From positions 21,022 through 85,021 of the forward strand of contig NZ_QZWD01000017.1 in assembly GCF_003602005.1 (NCBI RefSeq): a stretch of DNA of 64,000 bases, written 5' to 3'. Shown here piece after piece: positions 1 through 9,348 of the stretch; the first letter of the stretch is position 1, and each line of letters starts with the position of its first letter. The translations under genes and the position numbers were made by a program. Source of the stretch: Salinisphaera sp. Q1T1-3 (GTDB taxonomy: Bacteria > Pseudomonadota > Gammaproteobacteria > Nevskiales > Salinisphaeraceae). The notes under the pieces were generated by a model. It did no database searches, was not told where the DNA came from, and worked only from the letters and a program-made list of their open reading frames with translations.

Positions 1-927
1 CGCGTTCGTCAACGGGATGTCCGGCAGCCAGGCGAGTGCGACGACGACTGCGGCAGCTGCCATCGCCCCGGTCGGCAGTGCCAGCCGCCACCAGCGCCAC
101 GGACGGGGCATGGCATATCGCGGCAGGCTCTCCGCGGCAGCGCGCAGCACCGTCCAGGTGCCGACGTGCGAACGACCATAGGCATACGCCCCCATGAGCG
201 CGCGCTCGCAGACCATGTTGATCAGCCGCGGCACGCCGCCAGTCACCAGCCGCAACGCAGTGGTCGCCCCACGGGAGAACAGATGCTGCGGTCCGTTGGC
301 ACACTCCAGGCGGTGCTGGACATAGGCCCGCGTCTCGGCCTGCCCCAGCGGACGCAGCACGAATCGCGCGGTAATGCGCTGGGCGAGCTGACGCAGGTCG
401 TGTCGCGCGAGCAGCGTCCCCAGTTCCGGCTGGCCGACAAGGATGATCCGCAGTAACTTGTGTTTGTGCGTCTCCAGGTTGGTCAGCAGGCGCAGCTGCT
501 CAAGCACGTCGCGCGACAGATTTTGTGCCTCGTCGACGATGAGCACCGTGCGTCGGTTGTTGGCATGCGTGGCCAGCAGATGCGCGTTGAGTCGGTCGAC
601 CAGCGATTTCAGACTGGTATCGACATCCCGTTTGGGCTCGACACCCAGCTCGTCACAGATCGTGGCCACGAACTCGCGGACCTCGAGCTGTGGATTCCAG
701 CACAGCGCAATGTCGAGATCGGCCGGATCGCTGTCGGCCACCGCCCGGATGAGCGTCGTCTTGCCGGTGCCGACTTCGCCGATCAGCGAGACGAAACCGC
801 CGTCCTCCCCCGCGCCGTAGAGCAGATGCGCAAGCGCCTCGCGATGGCTCGCGCTCAGATACAGGAACGCCGGATCGGGCGTGACAGCGAAGGGATGACT
901 TTCGAAGCCGAAATACCGCAGATACAT
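1..927 (-). CDS. gspA: GspA/ExeA-type AAA ATPase, C-terminus beyond left edge
   Basis: Read on the minus strand, 309 codons are open to the left edge, so the gene is partial. The start MYLRYFGF is the usual beginning of ExeA/GspA. The protein has Walker A GEVGTGKT at residues 50-57, Walker B VLIVDEAQ at 128-135, a GQPEL sensor-like segment near 165, and a hydrophobic segment at 283-301 that would be the membrane anchor before the periplasmic part. In the family, ExeA with ExeB helps place or assemble the secretin GspD through peptidoglycan. It is divergent from gspC, which supports the call. The frame stays open upstream to an ATG at 996, but homology favours 927. No gspB is seen, though it could lie past the edge. 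Confidence 0.9.
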   Translation of the reverse strand, partial: MYLRYFGFESHPFAVTPDPAFLYLSASHREALAHLLYGAGEDGGFVSLIGEVGTGKTTLIRAVADSDPADLDIALCWNPQLEVREFVATICDELGVEPKRDVDTSLKSLVDRLNAHLLATHANNRRTVLIVDEAQNLSRDVLEQLRLLTNLETHKHKLLRIILVGQPELGTLLARHDLRQLAQRITARFVLRPLGQAETRAYVQHRLECANGPQHLFSRGATTALRLVTGGVPRLINMVCERALMGAYAYGRSHVGTWTVLRAAAESLPRYAMPRPWRWWRLALPTGAMAAAAVVVALAWLPDIPLTNA

Positions 928-1059
928 CCGGTCTAGATTGGCGCCGATATTCGCGCGTAGTCTACGCGCCCCTTGGAGCGCGGCAAACACGACCATCGAT
1001 GCGGCTTGCCACTTTCGGATACATCCTAATGAAGCATGAGGTTAGGTAGACTCCCCCCC

Positions 1060-1989
1060 ATGTCGATCGAATTGTCTCCGCAAGCCCAGCGCTGGCTCGC
1101 GCGCTTGCCCGATATCGCCAACGTAGTGCTGATCGCATTGCTGGCGTTGTCACTCGCGCACCTGTTCTGGCTGGTGTGGCCGCAAAGCGTGCCGGAAGCC
1201 ATCGCACCGGCGGATGCCAGCAGCAATTCGCGGGCAGCCAACGAAAACAAGATCGATGTCGAGGCGATCGCGAGCGCTCATATCTTCGGCGAACAGAAGA
1301 TCGTCGACGTGGATCTGGAAAAACAGAAGGAACGCAACGCCCCGGAAACCCATCTGAATCTGACGCTCACCGGCATCATCGCCGACAGTCAGGGAAACCA
1401 GTCGCGCGCGTTGATCAAGAATCCGCAGAACGAGCAGGACGGGTACCGGGTCGGTCAATCCATCGTCTCCGGAGTGGAACTGCATGCCATCTATCCGGCC
1501 AAGGTGATCCTCGACCGGAACGGCCGCTTCGAGACATTGACGCTGGAAAGCGTGAAAAAAGCCCAGTCGCTGACGGGACTGCAGCGCCAGGCCAGTCCGA
1601 GCGCGACCGCCCGGTCTTCCCGGGGCCAGGCAGACACCGCGTCGGCCGGTGGCTCGCCGTCCTCGAACGGCGATCTGGGCTCGCAGTTATCGGACGTGCG
1701 ACGCAAGATCATGGCCGACCCGTCCAGCGCACAGCGTTACATCCGCTTGCAGCCGGAACGGCAAGACGGCAATCTCGTGGGTTACCGGATCTTTCCGGGA
1801 CAAGATAAGTCCTTGTTTGACAAGGCAGGGTTAAAAAGTGGGGAACTCGTGACCGCGATCAACGGCCAGTCGCTGGACAACCCGGCGGCGTCGCTCAAGA
1901 TGCTCGGCAACCTGGCGCACGCCAGCAGTGCCACCATCACTGTCCAGGACGGCGGACAGTCCCGCACGGTTCGCGTGGATTTCCAATGA
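1060..1989 (+). CDS. gspC: Type II secretion protein GspC
   Basis: GspC links the inner-membrane platform to the outer-membrane secretin. The 309-residue protein has a short cytoplasmic N-terminus, one membrane segment around residues 20-42, a homology region (about 80-170) that includes a TLTGIIAD strand, a Ser/Gly-rich linker, and a C-terminal PDZ domain (about 215-305) containing GYRIFPGQ and LKSGELVTAING. A PDZ rather than a coiled coil is one of the two known C-terminal types. An in-frame ATG at 1036 gives eight extra residues, but neither start has a clear ribosome site; I chose 1060 because MSIELSPQAQ is followed directly by the usual N-terminal pattern. It overlaps gspD by four bases. 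Confidence 0.93.
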   Translation: MSIELSPQAQRWLARLPDIANVVLIALLALSLAHLFWLVWPQSVPEAIAPADASSNSRAANENKIDVEAIASAHIFGEQKIVDVDLEKQKERNAPETHLNLTLTGIIADSQGNQSRALIKNPQNEQDGYRVGQSIVSGVELHAIYPAKVILDRNGRFETLTLESVKKAQSLTGLQRQASPSATARSSRGQADTASAGGSPSSNGDLGSQLSDVRRKIMADPSSAQRYIRLQPERQDGNLVGYRIFPGQDKSLFDKAGLKSGELVTAINGQSLDNPAASLKMLGNLAHASSATITVQDGGQSRTVRVDFQ

Positions 1990-4193
1990 GACGACTGAGC
2001 CGTCATATCGCGCCATTCGGTGTTGCAGCCGTATTGGCCGTGTCCTCCCCGCTCCTTCTGGCGCAGACCGGTATATCGAATACGCCGACCGGCGTCAGCA
2101 GCGCCGGCGACGATACGTTCACACTCAACCTCAAGAACGCGGACATCACGACGCTGATCGCCACGGTCAGCGAGGTCACCGGGCGCAATTTCGTCGTCGA
2201 CCCGCGGGTCAAGGGCGATGTGACCGTACTGTCCAACCAGCCGATGACGCCGGCCGAGCTCTACCAGACGTTCCTGTCGGTACTCGACGTTCACGGCTTT
2301 GCGGCCGTGCCCTCGGGCGAAGTCACCAAGATCATTCCGCAGATCAATGCCAAGCAGGACGGCGGCTTTGGCGGGGCCAGCCCGATCACCAATGAGAATG
2401 TGGTCACCAAGGTCATCCACGTCGACAACGTGCCGGCCGATCAACTGGTGCCGATTCTGCGCCCCCTGGTGCCGCAGTACGGGCATCTGGCGGCGTACTC
2501 GGCCTCGAACTCACTGGTCATCTCCGATCGCGAGGCCAACGTCAGCCGCCTGACCCAGATCGTGCACCGGATCGACGCCAACGGCACGTCCAGCGTCGAT
2601 CAGGTTCATCTCGACAATGCCAACGCCGACGATGTCGCCGAAGCCATCGGCAAGCTTTCCGGTGGCGACCAGAAGAACGGCGCCAGCAGCGTGGTCGCGC
2701 TGAACCGCACGAACAGCGTGCTCATCTCCGGCAGCGCCCGCGAACGCGCCAAGCTGCGCCGAGTGATCCAGAACATGGACACCAAATCGCAGGATGCCGG
2801 CGATACCGCGGTCATCTATCTCAACTATGCCGATGCCGAAACGCTGGCCCCGGTGCTACAGGCCTATGCCACCGGCCAGAGCTATTCGTCGGGCAGTTCG
2901 CGCAACCGCGGCCTGAGCAGCACGGGCGGCGGCTTCGGCAATAGCGACAACAACAGCGGTTTCGGCAACGGCGGCAGCAGCTCCTTCGGCAACAGTGGCC
3001 GCATCAACCGCGGCTCGTCCAACGCCGGCGGCAGTGTGCAGGGCATCTCCAGCGGCGGCGGCAGCGACAGCGATGTCGCCGTCATCGCCGAGGCCGGCGC
3101 CAATGCGCTGATCATCCATGCCCCAGCGGACAAGATGGGCAAGATCAAGCACATCATTTCCAAGCTGGATATCCGGCGCGGTCAGGTGCTGGTCGAGGGC
3201 ATCATCGCCGAAATCGGCATCCAGCAGTCCAAACAGCTGGGCGTGAACATCGCCGCGCTCAAGGATGGCGGGCCGGCTGCCGCCAGTATTCTCAACTCCG
3301 AGACCCTGAGTTCGATCGGTCAGGCCGCCGCCGACGGCACGCCGCTCAACCTCATCCAGCAGGGGCTGAACGTGGCGCTCGGCAGCACCAACGGCGAGGT
3401 CAATTTCGCGCTGCTGATCAACGCCCTGTCGAACAACGTGGATACCAACGTGCTGTCGACGCCGTCGCTGATCACGCGCGACAACGAAGAAGCCCAGATC
3501 AAGGTCGGCCAGAAGGTGCCGTTCGTGACCGGCAGCTATACCACCGGCACCAGTGGCGGCGACGGCACCAACCCGTTCCAGACCATCGACCGCGAGGATG
3601 TGGGCCTGCAACTGGCCTTCATCCCGCAGATCAGCGCCGGCGATACGATCCAGCTGACCATCGATGAAGAAGTCTCCTCGATCGCACCGAGTGCCCAGCA
3701 GACGAGCAATGCCGGCCTGATCACCAACAGCCGCTCGCTTCAGACCGCGGTCGAGGTCCAGAACGGCCAGATCCTGGTGTTGGGCGGGCTGATCGACAAC
3801 AACCTGCAGGTTACCCACAACCAGGTGCCGGTGCTGGGCGATATCCCGATCCTCGGTGCACTCTTCCGCTATAACGGCGTCGATCGCACGAAACGCAACC
3901 TGTTGAATTTCATACGGCCGACCATCCTGCGCGGCGACGGCGAATCGAGCCGCTACAGCGCCGAAAAGTACAAGTACCTGCGCGCGTTGCAGATGGAGCA
4001 GTCCCGAAAACGACTGCCGCTCATGAGTAATGAGAAACGGCCGCAACTGCCCCCCATGGAGAACTTCGACAGCGGGGCCAACGCCTCCGCCCGCTTCAAT
4101 AACAGCGGCGACAACGACCTCGGCCAGCCCCAGCAGTCACTGCCGGCGGGTTCGGATGCATCCAGCGACAAGCGTCGGGGCGATCAATACTGA
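1986..4193 (+). CDS. gspD: Type II secretion secretin GspD
   Basis: This is the outer-membrane channel of the T2SS. The 735-residue protein has a signal peptide ending near LLLAQ (about residue 26), an N0 domain (FTLNLKNADITTLI), N1-N3 repeats, a Gly/Ser/Asn-rich insertion at about 295-365 within N3, and the secretin core. The core contains LSTPSLITRDNEEAQIKVG, VPVLGDIPILGALF and the terminal LLNFIRPTIL strand. The last 90 residues form an S-domain-like tail that normally binds the pilotin GspS; no gspS is seen here. The ATG overlaps the gspC stop (ATGA), indicating translational coupling. Length and domain order are typical of the family. Confidence 0.97.
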   Translation: MRRLSRHIAPFGVAAVLAVSSPLLLAQTGISNTPTGVSSAGDDTFTLNLKNADITTLIATVSEVTGRNFVVDPRVKGDVTVLSNQPMTPAELYQTFLSVLDVHGFAAVPSGEVTKIIPQINAKQDGGFGGASPITNENVVTKVIHVDNVPADQLVPILRPLVPQYGHLAAYSASNSLVISDREANVSRLTQIVHRIDANGTSSVDQVHLDNANADDVAEAIGKLSGGDQKNGASSVVALNRTNSVLISGSARERAKLRRVIQNMDTKSQDAGDTAVIYLNYADAETLAPVLQAYATGQSYSSGSSRNRGLSSTGGGFGNSDNNSGFGNGGSSSFGNSGRINRGSSNAGGSVQGISSGGGSDSDVAVIAEAGANALIIHAPADKMGKIKHIISKLDIRRGQVLVEGIIAEIGIQQSKQLGVNIAALKDGGPAAASILNSETLSSIGQAAADGTPLNLIQQGLNVALGSTNGEVNFALLINALSNNVDTNVLSTPSLITRDNEEAQIKVGQKVPFVTGSYTTGTSGGDGTNPFQTIDREDVGLQLAFIPQISAGDTIQLTIDEEVSSIAPSAQQTSNAGLITNSRSLQTAVEVQNGQILVLGGLIDNNLQVTHNQVPVLGDIPILGALFRYNGVDRTKRNLLNFIRPTILRGDGESSRYSAEKYKYLRALQMEQSRKRLPLMSNEKRPQLPPMENFDSGANASARFNNSGDNDLGQPQQSLPAGSDASSDKRRGDQY

Positions 4194-4229
4194 GCACGGC
4201 GATCGAGGCCGATCGCAGGAGAGTCGAGC

Positions 4230-5798
4230 ATGAGTGAGAATGCCGAAGAGCTGACGCTCGAGCCGATCGCGCAACCGGCGGCGCCGCTCGAAACGCCGCC
4301 GGCGCACGCTGCCGAAGAGTCCCCGACGCGACTGGAACGCCTGTCCTTTGCCTTCGCCAAGCGCTACGGCGTGATGCTCGGCGACTGGGACGACGCCTCG
4401 GTGCGTGTGATCGCTCGCGAGCCGGTCAACGCCTCTGCCCTGCTCGAGGTGCGACGCCACACCCGCCGCCAGCTTCAGGTGGAAACGGTCTCGGCCGCGG
4501 CGTTCGAGGCGATACTCCAGAACGACTACGAGAATCGCGACAACGAATCGAGCCAGATCGTCGAGGGCATGGACGACGATCTGGACCTGTCGGATGCCGC
4601 CCGTGCTCTCGCCGAGCCGGCCGATCTGCTCGAATCCTCGGACGATGCGCCGATCATCCGGCTGATCAACGCCCTGCTGACCGAGGCCATCAAGGAAAAC
4701 GCCTCGGACATCCACATCGAGCCGTTCGAGTCACGCCTGACCGTGCGGTTTCGCGTCGACGGCGTACTGCGCGAAGTGCTCAGCCCGCCGCGCCAGCTCG
4801 CCCCGCGCCTGATCTCCCGCGTCAAGGTCATGGCCAAGCTGGACATCGCGGAAAAACGCATCCCGCAGGACGGTCGCATCTCGGTCCGGATCGCCGGCCG
4901 CCCGGTGGACGTACGTGTCTCGACCATTCCCTCGGGCACCGGCGAGCGCGTCGTGATGCGTCTGCTGGACAAGCAGGCCGGCCGGCTGGATCTGCCGCAG
5001 CTCGGCATGCCGGGCGACACGCTGCAGGCCATAGACGAGCTCGTGCACAAGCCACACGGCATCATCCTTGTCACCGGGCCGACCGGCTCGGGCAAGACGA
5101 CCACGCTCTATGCCGGCATCACGCGCATCAACGATCGCACGCGCAACATCATGACCGTCGAAGACCCGATCGAGTACTATCTGGACGGGATCGGCCAGAC
5201 GCAAGTCAATTCGAAGGTCGACATGAGTTTCGCGCGTGGCCTGCGTGCGATCCTGCGCCAGGATCCTGACGTGGTCATGATCGGCGAGATCCGTGATCTG
5301 GAAACCGCCGAGATCGCGGTCCAGGCATCGCTGACCGGGCATCTCGTACTCTCTACCCTGCACACCAACACGGCCGTGGGCGCGATCGCCCGGCTGCGCG
5401 ACATGGGCGTGGAGCCGTTTCTGTTGTCGTCCTCGGTGATCGGCATCATGGCCCAGCGCCTGGTGCGCACCCTGTGTCCCGAGTGCAAGATGCCCTATAC
5501 CGCGGATCGTCGCGAATGCGAGCTGCTCAAGGCCGACCCGGACAATCCGCCGACCCTGCATCGGCCGGGCGGCTGCGAGGGCTGCAATCACAGCGGCTTC
5601 CGCGGGCGTACAGGCATCTATGAGCTGGTCGTCGTCGATGACGAACTGCGCAACATGATCCACGAACAGGCCGCCGAACACGCCCTGGAGGCCCAGGCCC
5701 GCAAGTCGACGCCCAGCATCCGTGCCGACGGCCGCGCCAACGTGCTTGCCGGCAAGACGACGCTCGAGGAAGTTCTGCGCGTCACGCGCGAGGGTTAG
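4230..5798 (+). CDS. gspE: Type II secretion ATPase GspE
   Basis: GspE is the cytoplasmic hexameric ATPase that powers pseudopilus assembly. The 522-residue protein has an N1E/N2E region, then the core motifs in order: Walker A GPTGSGKTT at 283-291, an Asp box, Walker B MIGEIRD at about 350-356, and the His box HLVLSTLHTN. A zinc-binding C2 domain follows, with CPEC near 416 and GCEGC near 448. A short Glu-rich N-terminal extension (residues 1-30) precedes the conserved part. It follows gspD by 36 bases with a plausible AGGAGAG ribosome site at 4216-4222. It would bind the cytoplasmic part of GspL. Confidence 0.97.
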   Translation: MSENAEELTLEPIAQPAAPLETPPAHAAEESPTRLERLSFAFAKRYGVMLGDWDDASVRVIAREPVNASALLEVRRHTRRQLQVETVSAAAFEAILQNDYENRDNESSQIVEGMDDDLDLSDAARALAEPADLLESSDDAPIIRLINALLTEAIKENASDIHIEPFESRLTVRFRVDGVLREVLSPPRQLAPRLISRVKVMAKLDIAEKRIPQDGRISVRIAGRPVDVRVSTIPSGTGERVVMRLLDKQAGRLDLPQLGMPGDTLQAIDELVHKPHGIILVTGPTGSGKTTTLYAGITRINDRTRNIMTVEDPIEYYLDGIGQTQVNSKVDMSFARGLRAILRQDPDVVMIGEIRDLETAEIAVQASLTGHLVLSTLHTNTAVGAIARLRDMGVEPFLLSSSVIGIMAQRLVRTLCPECKMPYTADRRECELLKADPDNPPTLHRPGGCEGCNHSGFRGRTGIYELVVVDDELRNMIHEQAAEHALEAQARKSTPSIRADGRANVLAGKTTLEEVLRVTREG

Positions 5799-5869
5799 CC
5801 ACGATGCTGATACCGCCTGCGCATCATTGGCCTGTCTCGTCTTGCATCGCGTCGCTCGGGCCCTGATTC

Positions 5870-7090
5870 ATGGCCGCATTCGAATACACCGCACTCGATG
5901 CCCGGGGCCGTCAGAAGAAAGGCGTGCTGGAAGGCGATGCCCCGCGCGTCGTTCGTGCGCAGCTGCGCGAACGCGGGCTGACGCCGATCGAGGTTGTCGA
6001 GGTCTCGGATCGTCGTACGCCGGGCGTCAAGAAATCGCCGTTCGCCTTCAATCGCGGCATGAAGGTCATCGAGCTCGCCCTTTTCACCCGGCAGCTCGCC
6101 ACGCTGGCACACGCAGGCATGCCGATGGAGGAAGCGCTCAAGGCGGTCGCCGAACAGACCGAAAACGATCGGGTGCGTCGCATCATCGCCGGAGTGCGAT
6201 CGCAGGTCGTCGAAGGCAATACCTTCGCCGATGCGCTCGCCGACTTTCCCAACAGCTTCGATCAGCTCTATCGCGCCACCGCAGCGGCCGGCGAACAGTC
6301 CGGCCATCTCGATGAAGTCCTCAACGGCCTGGCCGACTACGTCGAGGAACAACAGGCGCTGCGCCAGAAGATTCTGGCCGCACTGATCTATCCGGCGTTT
6401 CTCGTGGTCGTCTCGATCGGCATCGTGATCGCGCTGTTGTCGACGGTGGTGCCGAAGCTGGTCCATACCTTCAACAGCGTTCACGCCAAGCTCCCGACGC
6501 TCACGGTCGCGCTGATCTCGATGAGCGATTTTCTACGGGACTGGGGCTGGCTACTCGCGATCGGACTGGCTGCCGCCATAGCGGCCTTCGCATACGGCAT
6601 GCGTCGACCGGGCTTCAAGCGTCGGTTTCATCATCTGGTCCTGCGACTGCCTCTGATCGGCCGCTTCGCCCGGGGGGTCAATACCGCCCGCTTCACCCGG
6701 ACGCTGGCCATCCTCACGCGAAGCGGCGTACCGGCCCTGGATGCCATGACGATCGGCGCCGAGGTCGTGACCAACATCCCGATGCGCGAGGCCATCTCGC
6801 GGGCAGCCACGCGCGTTCGCGAAGGCGATGCCATTCACCGCGCGCTCGGGCGTGAGGATCTGTTCCCACCGATCACCCTGCACATGATCGCCAACGGTGA
6901 GCTGTCCGGCGCACTCGATATGATGCTCGGCCGGGCGGCTGACCACCAGGATCGCGAAGTCGAAACCCTGCGCGAAGGCGTGATGGGCATACTCGGCCCG
7001 GCCGTCATTCTGGCGATGGGCGGCGTCGTACTGATGATCGTCCTCGCCATTCTCCTGCCTGTTTTCAATCTCAACCAGTTGGTCCAGTGA
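5870..7090 (+). CDS. gspF: Type II secretion inner-membrane platform protein GspF
   Basis: GspF is the polytopic core of the inner-membrane platform. The 406-residue protein begins [21 protein letters not shown], the standard GspF/PilC start, and has two tandem T2SSF domains (about 70-195 and 270-395). Membrane segments are expected near 170-192, 222-242 and 375-397. The motifs [19 protein letters not shown] and the repeat-related [19 protein letters not shown] are characteristic of the two halves. A 71-base gap separates it from gspE; I see no separate gene in that gap. Confidence 0.96.
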   Translation: MAAFEYTALDARGRQKKGVLEGDAPRVVRAQLRERGLTPIEVVEVSDRRTPGVKKSPFAFNRGMKVIELALFTRQLATLAHAGMPMEEALKAVAEQTENDRVRRIIAGVRSQVVEGNTFADALADFPNSFDQLYRATAAAGEQSGHLDEVLNGLADYVEEQQALRQKILAALIYPAFLVVVSIGIVIALLSTVVPKLVHTFNSVHAKLPTLTVALISMSDFLRDWGWLLAIGLAAAIAAFAYGMRRPGFKRRFHHLVLRLPLIGRFARGVNTARFTRTLAILTRSGVPALDAMTIGAEVVTNIPMREAISRAATRVREGDAIHRALGREDLFPPITLHMIANGELSGALDMMLGRAADHQDREVETLREGVMGILGPAVILAMGGVVLMIVLAILLPVFNLNQLVQ

Positions 7091-7110
7091 CCCGATCCGG
7101 AGGCTGCCTC

Positions 7111-7575
7111 ATGGCCCGCAGACAACAATCGATTTCCCGCCCGGCCCAGCGCGGCTTCACGCTCATCGAGATCATGGTCGTGGTGGTGATCCTGGGCATT
7201 CTGGCGGCCATCGTGGTGCCCAACATCATCGACCGCCCGGACGCTGCACGCGAAGCCAAGGCGCGCCAGGACATCAAGGCCGTGGACTCTGCGCTCAAGC
7301 TCTACCGGCTGGACAACTATCGCTATCCCACGACCGAGCAGGGCCTGGCTGCCCTGGTCAACAAACCGACGAGCCAGCCAGAGCCCCGCAACTGGAAATC
7401 CGGCGGCTATCTGGACCAGATCCCGACGGATCCGTGGGGTAATGTCTATCATTACCGCAATCCCGGCCAGCACGGCCCGATCGATATCTATACGCTCGGC
7501 CGCGACAATCAGGAAGGCGGCAGCGGTCCGGATGCCGATATCGGCAACTGGACAATCGACAGCGACTCGCAGTAG
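7111..7575 (+). CDS. gspG: Major pseudopilin GspG
   Basis: GspG is the main subunit of the T2SS pseudopilus. The prepilin-peptidase site is [18 protein letters not shown], with the conserved Glu at position 5 of the mature protein, after an 11-residue basic leader. The body has the usual GspG pattern ([39 protein letters not shown]) and an acidic C-terminus where the family binds calcium. The start at 7111 is preferred over 7087 because GGAGG lies at 7099-7103, seven bases before it. The 154-residue length is normal. Confidence 0.97.
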   Translation: MARRQQSISRPAQRGFTLIEIMVVVVILGILAAIVVPNIIDRPDAAREAKARQDIKAVDSALKLYRLDNYRYPTTEQGLAALVNKPTSQPEPRNWKSGGYLDQIPTDPWGNVYHYRNPGQHGPIDIYTLGRDNQEGGSGPDADIGNWTIDSDSQ

Positions 7576-7589
7576 GCCGCGTCGGTTTC

Positions 7590-8225
7590 GTGCGGAGCGG
7601 TTCATCCCGGGCATCGTCTCGATCGACGGCAGGCTTCACGCTGATCGAGATCCTGGTGGTTCTGGTGATCGTCGGCGTCGCGCTCTCCTTCGCCACGCTC
7701 TCGATCAACCCGACCGGCGCCGACGACCGTCTGAACGACGAATCCCAGCGCCTGAGCGCGCTCGTGCAGACCGCCGCCGATGAAGCGATTCTGTCAGGCC
7801 ATACCATCGGCCTGGAAATCGGGCGCGACGGGTATCGCTTCGTCGAGCTCAACGAGGCCGGCTGGAAAACCATTACCGGACCGGATTCACCGCTACGCCC
7901 GCGACGTCTGGGCGACGGTATCCATCTGGACCGGTTGAGCCTGGACGGCCAGAACGAATCAGGCCGGCAGGCCAATCGCCAGAGCGGGACGCTGACGCTA
8001 CCGCCCTCGCCCGTGCCGCCGACGCCGGGCGAGGCGCGGGAACAGGCAGAACAACGCGCCGAGGCACGTCAGGACGACCACCCGCCGTTGCCAGCGGCCC
8101 TGTTCTTGTCCAGCGGCGAACTGTTGCCATTCCGGCTCGAACTCTCGGCCGATGACGTCGACCATCGTTTCGATATCGACGGCGCGCCGAACGGCGACAT
8201 CACCATGCAGCGGATCGAGCGATGA
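7590..8225 (+). CDS. gspH: Minor pseudopilin GspH
   Basis: GspH is a minor pseudopilin of the T2SS. The 211-residue protein starts at GTG and has the cleavage site AG/FTLIEILVVLVIVGVAL with Glu5 kept. The leader is about 15 residues and Ser/Arg rich. The C-terminal body includes the GspH-typical GYRFVELNEAGWKTI. A Pro/Glu/Ala-rich stretch (about residues 135-165, containing PPSPVPPTPGEARE) looks like a lineage-specific loop insertion. It overlaps gspI by four bases (ATGA). Confidence 0.93.
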   Translation: MRSGSSRASSRSTAGFTLIEILVVLVIVGVALSFATLSINPTGADDRLNDESQRLSALVQTAADEAILSGHTIGLEIGRDGYRFVELNEAGWKTITGPDSPLRPRRLGDGIHLDRLSLDGQNESGRQANRQSGTLTLPPSPVPPTPGEAREQAEQRAEARQDDHPPLPAALFLSSGELLPFRLELSADDVDHRFDIDGAPNGDITMQRIER

Positions 8226-8677
8226 AATCGGCGGCACGCGGGTTCACGCTGATCGAGGTGCTGATCGCGCTGGCCGTGCTGGCGATTGCGCTCGTGGCTT
8301 TCGTGTCCGCTGGCGCCCAGAACGCCGACTACGCCACGTATATCCGCGATCGCACGATCGCCCAATGGGTCGCCCGCAACCAGCTCGTGACCTACCAGAT
8401 CGCCGCGGACTGGCCACGCGTCGGGACCCAGGCCGACGATGTCCGCATGGCCGACCAGACCTGGCACTGGGTCGCCACGATCCAGGCCTCACCGGACCCG
8501 CAGGTGCGCCGCGTGGACATCCGTGTCTACACGGTCGATCCCGAAACCGGCCAGCCCGCCGACGATGCCGTCATGTTGTTGAGCGGCTTCCTCACGCAAC
8601 ATCCGAAGGCCGCGTCCAATGAGGATCGTGCCGGCCGCGCCGATAACAACGGCGGCGTCGCGGGGAGCAGGAATTGA
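8222..8677 (+). CDS. gspI: Minor pseudopilin GspI
   Basis: GspI forms the tip complex of the pseudopilus with GspJ and GspK. The leader is very short (MKSAARG), followed by FTLIEVLIALAVLAIALVAF with Glu5. The body has the family pattern RTIAQWVARNQLVTYQ and a W-rich strand. The 151-residue length includes a polar tail of about 25 residues that is longer than in most GspI proteins. It overlaps both gspH (ATGA) and gspJ (TTGA). Confidence 0.94.
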   Translation: MKSAARGFTLIEVLIALAVLAIALVAFVSAGAQNADYATYIRDRTIAQWVARNQLVTYQIAADWPRVGTQADDVRMADQTWHWVATIQASPDPQVRRVDIRVYTVDPETGQPADDAVMLLSGFLTQHPKAASNEDRAGRADNNGGVAGSRN

Positions 8678-9348
8678 GCGCATCGTCTGCATCGCAGCGC
8701 GGGTTCACGCTGATCGAACTGCTGATCGCGATCGCGGTCTTCGCCGTCATGGCAGCGATCGCCTACGGCGGGCTGTCCTCGGTCATTGCCAGTCGAGAAT
8801 CCGTCGATGCAGCGCTGGATCGGTCCAAGCATCTGCAGATGGCGCTCTGGCGGCTGCAGCAGGATATCGAACAGACGGTCGACCGGCCCGTACGAGACCG
8901 CTACGGCGATGTGCAACCCGCCGTGCTCGGCAGCCCGCAAACCGGGCTTTACGTGACGCGCGCCGGCTGGCCGAACCCGCTAGGCGAAGCCCGCAGTACG
9001 CTGCAACGCGTGCACTACCAGCTCGACGCAGGCGGCCATCTGGTACGCCAATATTTTCGGGTGCTCGACCAGTCCCAGGACAGCGTGCCCGTGTCGAACA
9101 ACCTGCTGGACGGCGTCAATCAGCTGGAATGGCGCTACCTGGACGACAACGGCCAGTGGCAGGATCGCTGGCCGCCGGACGACCGCCAGAGAAATCCATC
9201 GCTCGATGCGGCAAGCGATGACGGAAACAGCGCTCCGGCCGCCAATGCCCGGGCGCTGAAACCACCGGTTGCCATCGAGCTGACGCTGGATACTGCCCAG
9301 TGGGGGCGGCTGCGCATGCGCTACATGATCGCCGGGTCCCGACCGTGA
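8674..9348 (+). CDS. gspJ: Minor pseudopilin GspJ
   Basis: GspJ is a tip-complex pseudopilin. The gene uses a TTG start overlapping the gspI stop (TTGA) and encodes 224 residues. The cleavage site is RG/FTLIELLIAIAVFAVMAAI. The conserved LWRLQQDIEQTVDRPVRD helix and the VSNNLLDGVNQLEWRYLDD strand are typical of GspJ. Its spacing and tight coupling to gspI and gspK support joint synthesis of the tip components. Confidence 0.94.
   Translation: MSASSASQRGFTLIELLIAIAVFAVMAAIAYGGLSSVIASRESVDAALDRSKHLQMALWRLQQDIEQTVDRPVRDRYGDVQPAVLGSPQTGLYVTRAGWPNPLGEARSTLQRVHYQLDAGGHLVRQYFRVLDQSQDSVPVSNNLLDGVNQLEWRYLDDNGQWQDRWPPDDRQRNPSLDAASDDGNSAPAANARALKPPVAIELTLDTAQWGRLRMRYMIAGSRP

Noticed and set aside
2881..3075. 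Repetitive Gly/Ser/Asn-coding DNA in gspD considered as a tandem repeat or CRISPR-like array
   Set aside because: No constant unit or spacer; it is the low-complexity loop common in secretin N3 domains.
2856..4046. 396-codon minus-strand frame over gspD
   Set aside because: Shadow of the secretin; His/Asp/Arg-rich composition without family pattern.
4731..5681. 316-codon minus-strand frame over gspE
   Set aside because: Shadow of the ATPase gene; no domain recognised.
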